Shown piece by piece: positions 11,364 to 23,878 of a DNA stretch of 64,000 nt. Source of the DNA: Marsupella aquatica. Lineage: Eukaryota; Marchantiophyta. Position numbers and translations under genes: made by a program. Below the pieces are notes generated by a model. The model made no database searches. It was not told where the DNA came from and saw only the letters and a program-made list of their open reading frames with translations. Numbering within the stretch: the first letter of the stretch is position 1; each line of letters begins with the position of its first letter. The DNA lies in contig OZ316892.1 of NCBI GenBank assembly GCA_973895155.1, positions 25,234,001 through 25,298,000 on the forward strand. The letters run 5' to 3'.

Positions 11364-14300
11364 CCACTGTTTTGACAGGGCGTAGGTAGTGCATGGGACT
11401 TCAAATCTGTTAAAAACAAGATTGCGGAGGCATCCAAGAAAATGATCAGTCTTCCTGATTTGTGAAGCTTCAGAGACTTTAACTGCAAGGCTTCTTCAGT
11501 TTTGAGCTAGCCTTGAGACATGAAGCTCTACATGAACAGACTTGGGCTTCCTTGGTTTTCTCTGACGTGTCTTGGAATACCCTAGTTTCATCCTGGACCT
11601 GAGTGGAATATTAATTAATTTTTATTGTAGAAAATAATGCAACACCGAAGTATTTTTCTCCTTGTTTAGCTTTTAAATCTAGGGTAAGTCAGTTACATTA
11701 GGGTACAGTAATGCAAAAGAAAACCATCCTAAAATAAACAAATAAATAAATGAAGGGACAACAACTTTACCAACCAGCAAGTTACATTCTGCAGTTTACC
11801 ATGGGCCCCCGCTGTTGGTGGAAAGATGTCACCGGGCTCACGGGCCAGGTCATCGGAAATTGACACTTGTGGGAAAACACACTCCAACCCACTTCAGGCC
11901 CCACACAAAACCCCGTTCGGCCTCCTCATTGGGTGCGGTCTCCCCCCACTCCCGCCACGTATTGGGTGTCCACTGATAGGATTTTTACTTTTTTGTTCCC
12001 ATTTTCGGGAATCTTTTGACACTGCGTGAGCGAGTGACTAATGGACAGTGCGATCTCGTAGACTCCAACTGTGCTTGGGATGACCGTCCTTGCCAAGGAA
12101 TTGACGAGCCGATGACTATAGGATTACTTTGTAACGCTCTTGGCATGGCAGGTGGCACAAGGATGATTTTTAAGGATTTTTTTTCTTTTCTTTTCTTTTT
12201 GGGCACCTCGCAAGGCATGAGAAGATGCAAAGTATACTCCTTATTTAATTTTCTTCCGTTAGTTTTCCATGGTTGAATTTTCAAGGATAGTACTCAGATG
12301 TTGGGGCAGTGGGTTGTACTATTGGAATATAAATAAAATGACCAATATTGGCAACGATGAAGGAATACTTTTCAATCAGATGGGATTTGGTGAATTTTTG
12401 TCACTTGACCAAATTGGAAGTTTAAACACCAAATCCAATCTGATTCAAGAAACGAGGTCAAGGATTTTCTTTTTCTGGCCACGTGGCAATTGTGACGTTA
12501 TGTAAGAGAAAAATGCTTAAAATGTTATTTCTCAAATTTTACTAGATTAAATGCTGAACTTTAGATCTCTCTAGATGGAAGGATAACTCTGGGTGGGCAG
12601 GTTTGCTATTGTCCTGGAGTGGAGGGTATTACATTTTTGGGGCACACGTCAAACTCTGCGTGCATTTGGTAAGTACGTGATAAACCAGAGTAAGTTTCTT
12701 TTTTCTTAATTCTTTTCTTTCACTCTGGCAAATGTCACCTTGTGTGAAGGAGAAATTCCTAGAAATACTCCTTAACTAATTTTTCCAGATTAATTCTTCA
12801 TCAGTGGACCTCTCTGGATTTAAGGGGCCCCTGGCTAGGTGGGACTGGCTAAGAACTGCCTTAGACATGGCAAATTTTAACCAAAAGTGGCAAGAAAAAC
12901 TTACTGGAAATATATGCTTGATAGACCCCAAAAATGAAAGCTGTTATTTGATGGCCTTGAGTGATCTGGACTCTTAAACTAAACCATAGTATCCCAAACC
13001 TCACATGTTTAGTTGGGGTGAAAAATTGGTTTGGGAGTCTATGAAACAAAACCATCTTTTTAAGTGAAATGTAATTTGACAAGGTTTAGTGAATTCAAAA
13101 AACTGAAACCCCTGCGGAACCCAAATTAACTTGTTGCCATCAGATAGCACGTTGGTTTTGGAAAACAATTGTACTTCTGTGGTCAACAGCAACATTGTCC
13201 ATCCGGATTCCAAGATTCATGTGAGTAGTCTATCCAAACATTAATTAAAAAAACAATAATCTGTCGTCACCTTTGCTATTGTACGTTTGATTGCCTTTGG
13301 GCACATGTCAAGCTCCGAGTGCATTTGGTAAGTACACGAGTTCCTTTTGGGAACGATGAATTGCGAATTTGGGACCGTACCAGACAAGCAGAGGCTTCCC
13401 CGGGTTTTGGAAAGACCCTTGCTGTCAGTAAAGTTTCCACTCAGGAGTGAACGAAGAAAGTCCTTGGCTCCAGCTTCCCTGCCCTCAAGGATGGGCAGGC
13501 CTCTCTGGCTACGTGTCTGGAACGGATAGGGGACTTTGTGCTCGTGTCGGAAAACTGTTTGCGCTATTAGGCATCTGAAGGGGTCTTTAAGTACAGTACC
13601 TCTGATGTGGCTGCCGTACTTCCATTGTGGGACGGTCCACAATAGACGTAAGTGTTTGCTGGATTTCTGGATTCTAGCACGTGTCGATGCCTCCTTTAGC
13701 AGTTGGCACGCTTGTGTAGCTTACGAGACATTTTGGTGCCAATTTGTTGGAGCTCAGGAAAAAAAACCCACGTTGGGATGGTTGTGAGCCAGAATGAACG
13801 GCCAAAGTTAAGAGATTGGGTCAGATTGTCAAAATGAATAGTGTATTTTATAATTTTAACTGAAAGGTGACCCCTTTATATAATTTTCAAATAGTTTACC
13901 TGATGGCTAGTGGTTTCTCAATTCCAGATTAGTCTGGATCTTCACAAAGTGAGAATTTCATTTTTAGATGATTTGTTATATTTGACATCTTAGTGTTCAT
14001 AGAAAATGGAGAGAATGATCTCAAGAAAATATTGCACTTGTCAAAAGGTGTCACAATCTTTCTAATCATCAATTATACGGAAGCAAATTGGTTTGGAAAT
14101 ACATACCTATTGGGTGGACCTTCCATTGATTTAACATTGCATTGTTGTTGGCAACCTGTGACAGAAGGCTGTTACTCTGCATAGATATTTAAGGAGCGGG
14201 TAAAACACTTTTCATGGCACAACTTCTCAGTGAATTTTGAGATAGGGATGTTGTGATTAATCAAACAGATCCTTTGTCAAAACATGTGTTAGTGAGCAGC

Positions 14301-15170
14301 TCAAAATGGAATGAAATGAAGAGCACATTATGGCAAAAGACAAGACAACAACACTGCCTCATGCAAGAAAGGATAACAATGCTGTTGTCCCACCTGGAAC
14401 GGAAGAAACAATGAGGAAATTGCATTACAGTTTACGATGAAACTGCACACGGAAAAAAACACTGCTCCGGAAAGGGACAAAAGAGATGGAGAGTCTTTGA
14501 TTGGAACTTCCAAGACCTAAACTTCTTCCATGCACATTAAACTCTAACTCAGTTCACTGGTTCCTGCAAATCTCATTTATTACAACCCTCTAGGTCCCAC
14601 TCTTAGATGTTGCCAGTCTGCCCATTTGCATGGTAGGTGGTAAGAGAGTGATTTCCAATTTTTATAATTATCAAGTCTTTTGTGTGCAAAGGGCTCACTC
14701 TCCCCTTTGGGATGAGGGTGTGTGCAAGGGCTGGTTGACTCGTCAAGCTTGAACCTAGCCTAGAACCTCACTTGCTGCAATGAAGACATATAGCTACTAC
14801 TGGGTTATGCACGCTTGTTGAGACAATTGTATATAGAGCAAACTTTACAATTATGTGGATCAGCGCACCATAGGTACCATTCAGAAATGTGAGGACATAC
14901 ACCCTTCACCTTCATTAAATGGGAAATGGGGGCAGCTATTGGGTTTCAACTTCGCTACCTGTGCTTCTCCCAATAATAGTAACCCCAATTAGGCAATACA
15001 CTTTTGAGTGACCAGCTCTACCAACTTCCGACCAAACTTGCCTGGGCAGCGGGCAGCCAGAGTTAAACAACTTGAACTCACATCTATCTTACTTTCTGCC
15101 AAAGTGCCATAACAGGCAATAACGGGCAGCACCCAAATGGTTGGGCCCAATATAAATGTCTTGCCAATTT
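11364..15170. other. Intergenic with dispersed duplications
   Basis: No gene was recognised. A segment of about 70-79 bp starting TTTGCTATTGT and containing GTGCATTTGGTAAGTAC occurs at 12602-12680 and again at 13272-13345. Flanking blocks near 12500-12600 and 12745-12840 also look like diverged copies of each other. ORFs of up to 133 codons at 13241-13642 (-) overlap these repeats and show no family signature. Confidence 0.55.
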
Positions 15171-15535
15171 CCAATGAACCTCGTTCAGAGTCACTAGACA
15201 GAATATGCCCAAAGGGAAGAACACCTTTTTTGTCCCCTCTCTGAAACTTCCTTTAAAACACGAAAAGAAAAACATATTGCACAGAAAGGGCCAGACAGGG
15301 TACAATGAAGAGCAAACAAAAGAAGTACAAAACCAACAAACCCAAAAACCCAAAAGAAGAAGGTGCAATGAAAAAAGAAAGATAAGACACTTCAATAAAT
15401 TAATGACTTTCCCATGAACCTCTTTCCGAATCATTAGGCAGAATATGCCCAAAGGAGGGGAACACCCTTTTTCACCCCTCTCTGAAAGTTCCTTTAAAAA
15501 GGGGGGAACAACTTTATCACACGACAGATCCGAAA
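15171..15535. repeat. Direct repeat of about 110-125 bp, 240 bp apart, upstream of AGPase
   Basis: Copies lie at 15171-15290 and 15411-15535. Shared blocks are ATGAACCTC, CAGAATATGCCCAAAGG, CCCTCTCTGAAA and TTCCTTTAAAA. On the minus strand both copies encode similar peptides (PLGIFCL followed by EVH). That could mean a duplicated coding fragment or just sequence identity. The repeats lie about 500-870 bp upstream of the AGPase start codon. Confidence 0.8.
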
Positions 15536-16039
15536 TCCAAAAACAACTCTGGCGCGGCTGTTGGAAGCACTTTCGATTGGATTGGAATGCAGGAGTCGAT
15601 ATAATCAGGTGGGTCTTCGAGAGAGGGGGAGGGTGTGCGGCTGGGAGGCTGTAGGAGGTCGAGTGAGGTGGAGTTGTGAGGCTGGGAGGCCAAGAGAAAC
15701 ACGCTGGGCAACGCAAGCACGGCCTCAAATTGTGATTCTATTCTGGTCCTGTCGGACACTTGTTTCTTCATCATTCTACGCATCTTTCGTTCTCTTTCGT
15801 CTCTTGGATTTTCGAGAGGAATTCGTCATAATAATTCTCCTCTCTTCCTCTTTCCATTGTTGGGTTTCTCTTTACGCTTACGCGTGTGAGACGATCCTTG
15901 AGGAGGGGGTTACTCTCTCGTCGCGGTAGAACATTTTGTGAAAAGCTAGCTTTCGTTGCGAGTTGGAAAGCATTTCTCGGCGACGGTGGTCGGAGGTTTT
16001 GTGGATTTGTGTGATTGGCAGCAGACAGAGAAATACACA

Positions 16040-17620
16040 ATGGCCATGGCGGCGGGGTCCTCTGCTTTGATGCGGGCTCACTGTGCCCCTCCTGCAGCGG
16101 CTCGTGGTGTTGCTGAGAGAGAGCTTGCTGCAAGCAGGATGATGAGCAGCTGCTCTAGGGGTTTAGGGTCCTCGGCCTCTGCACTCCGTGGGGCGAAGCT
16201 GATGTGCAACACCAATCATGGCACCAACAGCAACAGGGCAGGGAAGATGAATTTGGTGGTACCAAGAGCGGTCTCCGATTCTCCACCTTCAGAGTCATGC
16301 CTTGATCCAGACGCAGGAAGGAGTGTCCTGGGCATCATCCTTGGAGGAGGCGCTGGCACCCGGCTGTATCCTCTCACGAAGAAGAGGGCCAAGCCAGCGG
16401 TCCCACTGGGTGCTAATTACCGTCTCATCGACATTCCCGTGAGCAATTGCATCAACAGCAACGTCAACAAGATTTATGTACTCACGCAATTCAATTCTGC
16501 GTCCCTCAATCGCCATCTCTCCCGAGCTTATGCCAGCAACATGGGTGGTTACAAGAATGAAGGTTTTGTGGAGGTCTTGGCTGCCCAGCAGAGCCCTGAG
16601 AACCCTAACTGGTTCCAGGGCACAGCCGATGCCGTGAGGCAGTACTTGTGGCTCTTCGAGGAGCAGCAGGTGCTGGAGTATCTTATTCTGGCAGGAGACC
16701 ATCTCTACCGTATGGATTACCAGGATTTCATCAGGAAGCACAGGGAAACTAATGCTGACATCACTGTTGCTGCCCTTCCCATGGATGAAGCTCGTGCCAC
16801 TGCATTTGGCTTGATGAAAATCAATGACAGGGGCCGGATTATTGAGTTCTCCGAGAAACCTGAGGGGGATGAACTGAAGGCCATGATGGTGGACACCACA
16901 GTGCTTGGTCTTGACAAGGAGAGGGCCAAGGAGCTGCCATACATTGCTAGCATGGGTATCTATGTCGTCAGCAAGGAGGCCATGATTAAACTACTGCGTG
17001 AGGACTTCCCCGAGGCGAATGACTTTGGCAGCGAGGTCATTCCTGGCGCCACCAAACTCGGAATGAATGTGCAAGCATACCTGTATGATGGGTACTGGGA
17101 AGACATTGGGACCATTGAGGCCTTCTACAATGCCAATTTGGGCATCACCAAGAAGCCCGTCCCAGACTTCAGTTTTTACGACAGGACTTCTCCAATCTAC
17201 ACTCAGGCACGATTCTTGCCTCCATCTAGGATGCTGGATGCGGATGTAACCGATAGCGTCATCGGTGAGGGTTGTGTGATTAAGAACTGCAAGATCTTCC
17301 ACTCGGTTGTGGGGCTGCGGTCATGGATTGCTGAAGGAGCTGTTATTGAAGATGCTCTGCTGATGGGTGCTGACTACTACGAGACAGACGAGCAGAGGAG
17401 CGAGTTGTTGGACACTGGTGGCATCCCCATGGGCATTGGCCGGAACTCCATCATCAAACGTGCGATTGTCGACAAAAATGCTCGGATTGGGGAGAATGTG
17501 AGGATTGTGAACAAGGATGATGTGAAAGAGGCTGCCAGGGAAACTGATGGGTACTTCATCAAGAGTGGGATCGTGACCATCATTAAAGATGCTGTTATCC
17601 CGAACGGCACTGTGATTTGA
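16040..17620 (+). CDS. APS1: ADP-glucose pyrophosphorylase small (catalytic) subunit, single exon
   Basis: The product makes ADP-glucose and PPi from glucose-1-phosphate and ATP in the chloroplast, the first committed step of starch synthesis, as part of a heterotetramer with large subunits. The 526-aa protein starts with an Ala/Ser/Arg-rich transit peptide of about 70-75 residues. The mature part has Cys87 in [10 protein letters not shown], matching the redox-bridge cysteine of plant small subunits. It also has [20 protein letters not shown] (101-120, nucleotide site), [26 protein letters not shown] (catalytic Asp region), EFSEKPEGD, and [17 protein letters not shown]. The C-terminal left-handed beta-helix ends [18 protein letters not shown], typical of small rather than large subunits. 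The ATG at 16040 (ACACAATGG) has good context and gives the expected length; the open frame extends to 15956 upstream. The gene has no introns, unlike angiosperm homologues known to me. No broken residues were seen. Confidence 0.95.
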   Translation: MAMAAGSSALMRAHCAPPAAARGVAERELAASRMMSSCSRGLGSSASALRGAKLMCNTNHGTNSNRAGKMNLVVPRAVSDSPPSESCLDPDAGRSVLGIILGGGAGTRLYPLTKKRAKPAVPLGANYRLIDIPVSNCINSNVNKIYVLTQFNSASLNRHLSRAYASNMGGYKNEGFVEVLAAQQSPENPNWFQGTADAVRQYLWLFEEQQVLEYLILAGDHLYRMDYQDFIRKHRETNADITVAALPMDEARATAFGLMKINDRGRIIEFSEKPEGDELKAMMVDTTVLGLDKERAKELPYIASMGIYVVSKEAMIKLLREDFPEANDFGSEVIPGATKLGMNVQAYLYDGYWEDIGTIEAFYNANLGITKKPVPDFSFYDRTSPIYTQARFLPPSRMLDADVTDSVIGEGCVIKNCKIFHSVVGLRSWIAEGAVIEDALLMGADYYETDEQRSELLDTGGIPMGIGRNSIIKRAIVDKNARIGENVRIVNKDDVKEAARETDGYFIKSGIVTIIKDAVIPNGTVI

Positions 17621-18890
17621 GTAAGAGCACCAGGTGATTCTGCCCGTGAGATCTCGAAGTGGACGTGTGCTAAATCTATTCTCCTCGAGCGAGGGGTGGC
17701 AAAGAGATATGAAAACTGCACCACGTCTCTCCCTATCTGCAATAATTTGGAGAAGAGGAGACAAGCTGCTTCTGCTGCTCCGAAGGAGTGGGCAAGAAGT
17801 TGAAAGAGATCGAATCACAGGAGGAACATCTCGCCCTATCTCTTTAGTCAGTAGTCAGGGCGACATGCTGTCCCCAAGGAAATTTTGTTTAGGACTAGAA
17901 GTGAGGATGTAGTAGGCAGGGATCCTTCAATCTTCTGTAAATTACCAACATTTATGCCTGTCCAGAACAAGCACGTTCTGGAGGAGGCAAAGCTATTATT
18001 ATATCCGAAGGAGACTACTGTTTCAGGACAGACCTTGCTCAACCGACATATATGCTGTGTGTCCTTGAATCTTTTGTATACTTGCAAATCTTGGTTGTTG
18101 AGGACAGCACTTGAATAGATTTTGCACTGTCCCCGCAATGATCAACCCTTTGTGTTTTCGAGACTATTTTCTTGTGCCTTCTACAAATTTCTTTAGTGCA
18201 GGTCTCTTTGTTGTTTAAAGCTGCATCGTTGTTTCAGTGACGATTTTTGGTTTCATCACTTTCCGACATCAATCCTCTCTTTTCACCTAGAAGCCGAAAT
18301 GTGCTATGAAGGGAGTTTTTTAAGGATAGCACCAATGGTGAGTAGCATATCGCTTCACTTACACAGATATAAGGCGCTCTGGGTAGCATGAGTGACGCTG
18401 TTGTCCGTTATATTAAATTAGGCAGAAAGTTAAAGATCAGGGAACAGAAGAATCACACTCTTGAGATCTTCGCCACTATAACAGTAGATAGCATGCTGAA
18501 GACACGTGCTCAGTGAGGCATGATGAGATGGTCACCAATATGTCAAGGTTTCAATTAACGAAGAATTCTACGCCACATGAAGCATCTTTTTCGTTCCATT
18601 CTGATCAGGAGGTGCATTGAAAATCGATTGACGACGTATTGTTGCCCTCTATGACGAGTATTTCATGTTTTTCCCAGGAAAGGCGTCGTGTCGAGATATC
18701 TAGTATCAGGACGGCAGATGTTTGGAACAGGGAGCTCCAGTCATTGCGTTACGTCATGAAATTTGTGTTCTTTCTTTCCCCTTCTTGATTGAGCGTGTGT
18801 GCATCACGGGGACGTTAAAAACCAAACACTACAATATGCAATCCAACTATTCCTTTCTCATAGTCTAAATCTCATTGTGTCGAGAAGCCT
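17621..18890. other. 3' flank of AGPase gene, no gene seen
   Basis: This probably holds the AGPase 3' UTR for some hundreds of bases, then anonymous sequence. No long A-tract is present downstream of the stop codon. Confidence 0.5.
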
Positions 18891-19150
18891 TCCAGGCCAT
18901 CAGATTATGGCGTCATTTTTACTAGCCATTGGATGGACCTAACCTCCAGGCCCAACCCTTCACTCTACTTGAAACTTACTCTCCTTGAAACTCACACATT
19001 CCTTGAAATCCATGTCACTCTCCTTGAAGCTCAAACATTCCTTGAAATCCGTTGCCAAGTTGCCGACTCTTCAAATCATGGTGACATTTTCCCCTCACCA
19101 TGAGGTGGACCCTAAACTCAAGGCCCAACCTGTCACTCTCCCTGAAGGAC
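18891..19150. repeat. Degenerate direct repeats (CTCCTTGAAA / AGGCCCAACC family)
   Basis: A block with ATGGCGTCATTTTTA...GGTGGACC-like sequence, AGGCCCAACC and CACTCT at 18898-18966 recurs at about 19076-19142. Between them, CTCCTTGAAACTC / ATTCCTTGAAATCC motifs repeat several times. Confidence 0.55.
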
Positions 19151-21329
19151 AATCTTTGTAGTTTGGGCATAAGAAGTGACCTACTTACCACCGGGTAAAC
19201 TAATTGAAACTCTCTACAAACAGAGAGGAGTTGGTTTAGAGGCAATATTTCAGTCAAAACTATAAGACTGTTACCTAAGTCGTTTCAGATGTTGAGAGGT
19301 AGAAATCTATCTGGGCTTCACAACAAACCCCTCTGCCAATCTAAGGTTCTTTTCCTTGCCATTGAACCTTGAGATTATTTCTGGGATAGATTTTATGTTA
19401 GCTACAAGTATTTATATTATACTAGTATGATTGTATGTGATATTCCAAAATATACAATAAGCTATTTAACCTCTTGAGCAACACTTCTGCCCCAAGGCAT
19501 GACTTACAATTGACAATATTGTGCAAGACACTTGCATTAGTCTAGTTCAACATGCATTTTGAGATTTTTGCTTCCTCTCCTATTCAGAATTGAGTAACAA
19601 CACTAGGAAAATAAAATTCAACAATGGATGTCCTAATAGAGATTCTGAGTATTATCTTTGGCATGGAAGCAAATCACGTCAGCAAGCCTGGGTATCATGG
19701 TAGTGACTTGCTAGCAAAAATCTCTGTTTGCTAGCATCTTAGAAGCCCTCCTTAGTAGGTCCGTCTAGTAGTTCTTCAATGCTTATAATGATTACTCTAC
19801 CTTTGGCCCATCTGAATCCATTTGCAGGAACCTGTCTCCTGCCATTAAGAGTGGGAGTGAGCAACCCTCACTCCCAAAAACTGGTCCGTAGAACTGAAAT
19901 TTTCCAAAAACTCTTCTCTTGAATGGTTGTTGATGTCAACCAATGTACAGTAGACCCCAGAGGACTGATGCAAAGTAGGAGGCACACTCTTATGCAAAAT
20001 GACCTTATCCAAACTTGAACCAGTGACATGCTCCTCACATGGTACAGTCAGTTATAATGCTTTGGCTCTACGAGTTTGGAACATGTAGAATCAACCTCTA
20101 TAATACAGTTTTCTGCCCATTCCTGGGCTTTGTCTGCTTATGAAAACAAAAAAGGGAAGAACAAATTCTTGATCATCCATTAAAAAGGAAGATTTTTTAA
20201 AATCATCTCATTGTTTCTCCAGTCTCACATGCAATGGCACATAGCAACAGGAAGTGGTACAACATGCCAAGGTACATCTGACCGTCATGATGTATAGTGT
20301 CCCGACCATAGACACATCGTAAACATGCCACCAAACCATCAAGTCCATGAGATTAAAAATCAAAAGAATGTGTCACAAATATACACAAATGATGACATGG
20401 TATGTCCATTGCGGAGGTGTAAACCTCTGTATTGAAAACTATCGGGATGCCCAAATAGACCTGGGCATCTAAGGAATCAATGTCTAACTCTGTGTATTAA
20501 GTGGCAAGCTATGTCTGAAGTGCTTTCATTGCCTTCATAATGATTCACAAAAACCAAACTAACAAGTGAGCAAGACTCTACCTAAGTAGTGGGTGAAGCA
20601 AACAAATGGCTTTGCTTGAAGAACACCAAAGCTCACTACAAGAACATTACATCAACTAAAACTAGATGAAGCAAAAGGTGCCCCCAGAAAATAGCTTTGC
20701 TTCAAGAACACCCCATACTTGCCATACAAGAACAAAAACTTGATTATGGCCCTCATGGGCAATTGGAACCCAAATCACAAACGGACAAAAACAGAGTGGA
20801 CCCAAAGGCTTGGCGGTCATGCAAGTGACATGGCAAATGGAACCAATGGCCATGTACCTAGGCATGATAGACATGATCTATGTGTAAGTCCTGGTGACTG
20901 TAAGTGCTGCTTATGCAATTGTACTTGAAGGTATCCCTAATTATGGTTGTATCATTGTAAACTTTACTTCATGGAGAAGATTTGGCACAATGGAGGGATG
21001 CATGAGAAGATATCATTATGCAAAACATGTCATTGCATACCCACATCTTTTACGTAACACCAACTTTTGTGCACCTGCCAACAGCCAACACGTTTGCCAA
21101 TTCAGAAAGCACCAAACCCAAGTCAAAGGTCCCTCTACCACCAAGTTTAAACAAGTGTTCATGATTGCAGCCTAACCACATCTTTAACAAAACCTGATAG
21201 ATTAAAATGCCTTGGCAGAGCTGACATAGTCATCCACCAATGAAGCGTCGAGAAGAGCCATCAATCTTGCAACGGCAGAGCTTGTAGGACCCACTACTCT
21301 AATTTTCAGAGCTCTTTGCCGCTCTTTGG
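19151..21329. other. Intergenic, no gene seen
   Basis: AT-rich DNA with only short unsupported ORFs. Nothing is recognised. Confidence 0.5.
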
Positions 21330-21339
21330 AGCCCAGAGA

Positions 21340-21470
21340 GGCATAGCTATGTGATAACTCACATGAGTAAAGACTGATAGGTCTTGGGTTCAAATGTTGT
21401 GATTGATTGTTTCCTTTCTGTGGGGTTTCACAGATGAACACTTAAATTTAAATAATAATAATTTCAGATC
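21340..21470 (+). mobile_element. Possible tRNA-derived SINE
   Basis: A candidate RNA polymerase III A box (TAGCTATGTGATAACT, 21344-21359) is followed 43 bp later by a B-box-like GGTTCAAATG (21387-21396). The segment ends in an AT-rich AATAATAATAA-type stretch near 21452-21462. There is no cloverleaf, so this is not a tRNA gene. No second copy was found in the window to prove an element. Confidence 0.35.
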
Positions 21471-21569
21471 TTTCTCCAGTGAAAATATAGTCTTAGAAGC
21501 TGATAAACATGAAAGTTCAATTCAATATTCTAAGGTCCTTAAAGGGCTCAACTCTGTAGGCCCATCTCC

Positions 21570-22370
21570 ACTATATGGCACTAGGGACCATGTTTACTCT
21601 GCAGAGGCTCACAACCCTAGGAAAGCCTCGGTTATCCCCCCATTGTTCAATTGTGAATCCATGCATATTGTGCCAATTGAGAGGCAAATCCTTCCAGCAG
21701 TTTTCCTCTGTTGACCAGCCCTTAATAGTTCTTAGCCCTAGTCTTCCGCAAGTAGCAGCAACACCAGAAATGTCCTCATTGGGCAGGGAGTTGAAGTCAG
21801 CCATGTAGTGAAGGTGTCAATGATACTCCGACATCCATAAGTCCCAATCCGCCCAGGTGCATAGGAAAGATGATCCTGCATGAGCTTCCATGCCTCCACA
21901 GTACGTCCACCTGTGTAAGGTAATCCCACCACCGCATCAACAGAGTAGTAACCGGTCTACAATAATCTAGTAATTTCTTTTAGGACCTTGGAATCAAGCC
22001 AGTCCATCATAGCCAAATTGCCAAGCATTCTAGACCAATTACCAGGACAGTTCAAAGCATTGGTAAATTCACTATCAATGCATCTGGATGGCTCTTAAAA
22101 TCTTTAAAGCCCTTTGCTCCTTTCACTTTTGCTAGTGCTAAATTTAGACCAGGCTACAAGCATTTGTTTTACCCCCTATTGGTTGTAGCCCCACAGAATT
22201 TCTGCTGAGTGCAATGAGTTTCTGTTTTCTGTGCCAGTCTTGCAGAAGCTGTAAGATACATCACATGGTAGGTAGGAATTGCGTGCAACACATCCTTGAT
22301 GAGATGCTTGACTAACAACAATCTGCCAGTAAAAGAGAGCAGGTTATTGGACCAAGACCGCACTTGAGCT
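21570..22370 (-). mobile_element. Degenerate LINE fragment (post-RT region)
   Basis: Read on the minus strand, 22169-22363 gives WSNNLLSFTGRLLLVKHLI followed by HAIPTYHVMYL. This is the conserved region 3' of RT motif 7 in plant LINEs. It continues through a LCRNFLWG-like and VAWSKFSTSKS-like block in a shifted frame near 22080-22200. Further decayed blocks run to about 21570. Frameshifts and stops are frequent. Neither the RT core nor an intact 3' end is present. Confidence 0.65.
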
Positions 22371-23664
22371 CCAATTTATCCCAAAAAGAATTTATGAACT
22401 TATCCAGTCAGTAATCCAACTCCCAGTGCAGGGCCCAGTTACTTCTGGGCATCTCCCTGCTTAGTGGTATGACATCACAAATCTTAGCTCATGATGTAAG
22501 CATGTGCAATGTGTCAAGACATCTTTGAAATGTGTCTCCCTTGATTATTCTCCAGGCAGATAGCAGAGAGTGACCATGCCTAATCCCAAGACACCCTGGC
22601 AGCTGCCCCCCATCTTGCAGCCGGCCCCCCGGCCCCCGGCTCTCCCCATGACAACATGGTCGCAACAACAACCGCACAGCACAGTCATGTACATTGGGCT
22701 AAATAGCATGTTATCGTGGTTGTTAATATAATAATATAAATGATCATGATCAAACAATGTAACTTGTGATCCCGCCCAAACATTCACTGTGGTCTGTTTT
22801 AGGAATGAGTTTTAAGCCGGACTCAATACTGAGTTTTTTTTATGGCTATTGAATCAGCCAAAGGGCTCCTAGCCTGGCACTAAACTGACGCAAGCATTGT
22901 TTTTATCACTTTGACAATGACAACATGGTCAAAATGATTACATGGCCGCAACTACAAATAAGATGTCTCAAGAATTTCTTTGCCTTATTTGCATTCTTTT
23001 CCTTGCCTTGGCATCTTTTGTGCCATGCACACGAATGGGGCTAGTTGAAGATTAACAGGAACAAAATTGGGCTACACAAAGTGTTACCAAGATGCATGGT
23101 GAACAGCGCATGGACTTCTCCCAGTTCTACATCGACTCGAGTGGGCATACCGAAATGCTTGTGAACAGTGTATTTATGGCCGAATTCAGACCCTCTGGAG
23201 GTGATGTTTCAAAAAGACCTCTCGGTGATCTTTGGAACGGTTAAGAGTATGATGGAAATTTTATTCTTTGTGAATCTACCAGTTAATCTTCATTCTTGCA
23301 GATTTGTCCCATTTCTGTTTGCACATCATGTGTGGAACCTGCAAGTTTTTGCAAGAAACAATTCTCGCCCGCCTGGATAAATGTGCTTGAGCAATAATTC
23401 TAGTGCATCTCATGTCTGAAAAGTGGTTGCAGACATAAAACTCAATCGTGAAAGTAATTTACACAACATTGGTGGATATTTCTTAGCGGTAGATTCTAGG
23501 AGGTGGTGTTCAGCAGACCAATACAAGCTGTGAAGCAATGGTCTGACCACCTTCTGTCATCAGTACCTGATAATTTGAATCAAGAAAGTTCATGGCCATG
23601 GTTTTGTTCAATCAGATGATTTCCCAGCGTGCGAGAACTGAGGTCAGCATTTCAAGCGCGGATC
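22371..23664. other. Intergenic, no gene seen
   Basis: No recognisable gene. A short C/G-rich island lies at about 22595-22650 (CCGGCCCCCCGGCCCCCGGC). Confidence 0.5.
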
Positions 23665-23878
23665 ACTGTCTTCGACCGAGATAGCTCAATGACATAGCCT
23701 CACATTGACTCAATTTGCTGCTTCTGTTTTGAATGACGTTAACGTGTACTGGGGGAATCCGAACTGTATTACTGTTTTGACCGAGATGAATCAATGACAT
23801 AGCCTTAGCATCCACTTAATTCGCTGCTACTCCCGCTCTTCAGGACATTGATGTATACTGGAGGAATCTGGATTGTGA
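23665..23878. repeat. Diverged 106-bp tandem duplication
   Basis: The first copy starts ACTGTCTTCGACCGAGAT at 23665 and the second ACTGTTTTGACCGAGAT at 23771. Both contain CAATGACATAGCCT and end in a GTGTACTGGGGGAATC / GTATACTGGAGGAATC block. Identity is roughly three quarters. It lies about 0.8 kb beyond the SPS stop codon. Confidence 0.75.

Noticed and set aside
15084-15728. Minus-strand ORF of 214 codons upstream of AGPase
   Set aside because: It spans the 240-bp direct repeat. It is low complexity (Phe/Leu/Ser-rich), has no domain, and is best explained by repeat sequence.
16295-16741. Minus-strand ORFs within the AGPase gene, also 17321-17818
   Set aside because: These are shadows of the strongly biased AGPase coding strand with no independent signature.
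22595-22650. Small CpG-rich island
   Set aside because: Too short, without a flanking gene start, and dominated by C-runs rather than CpG.
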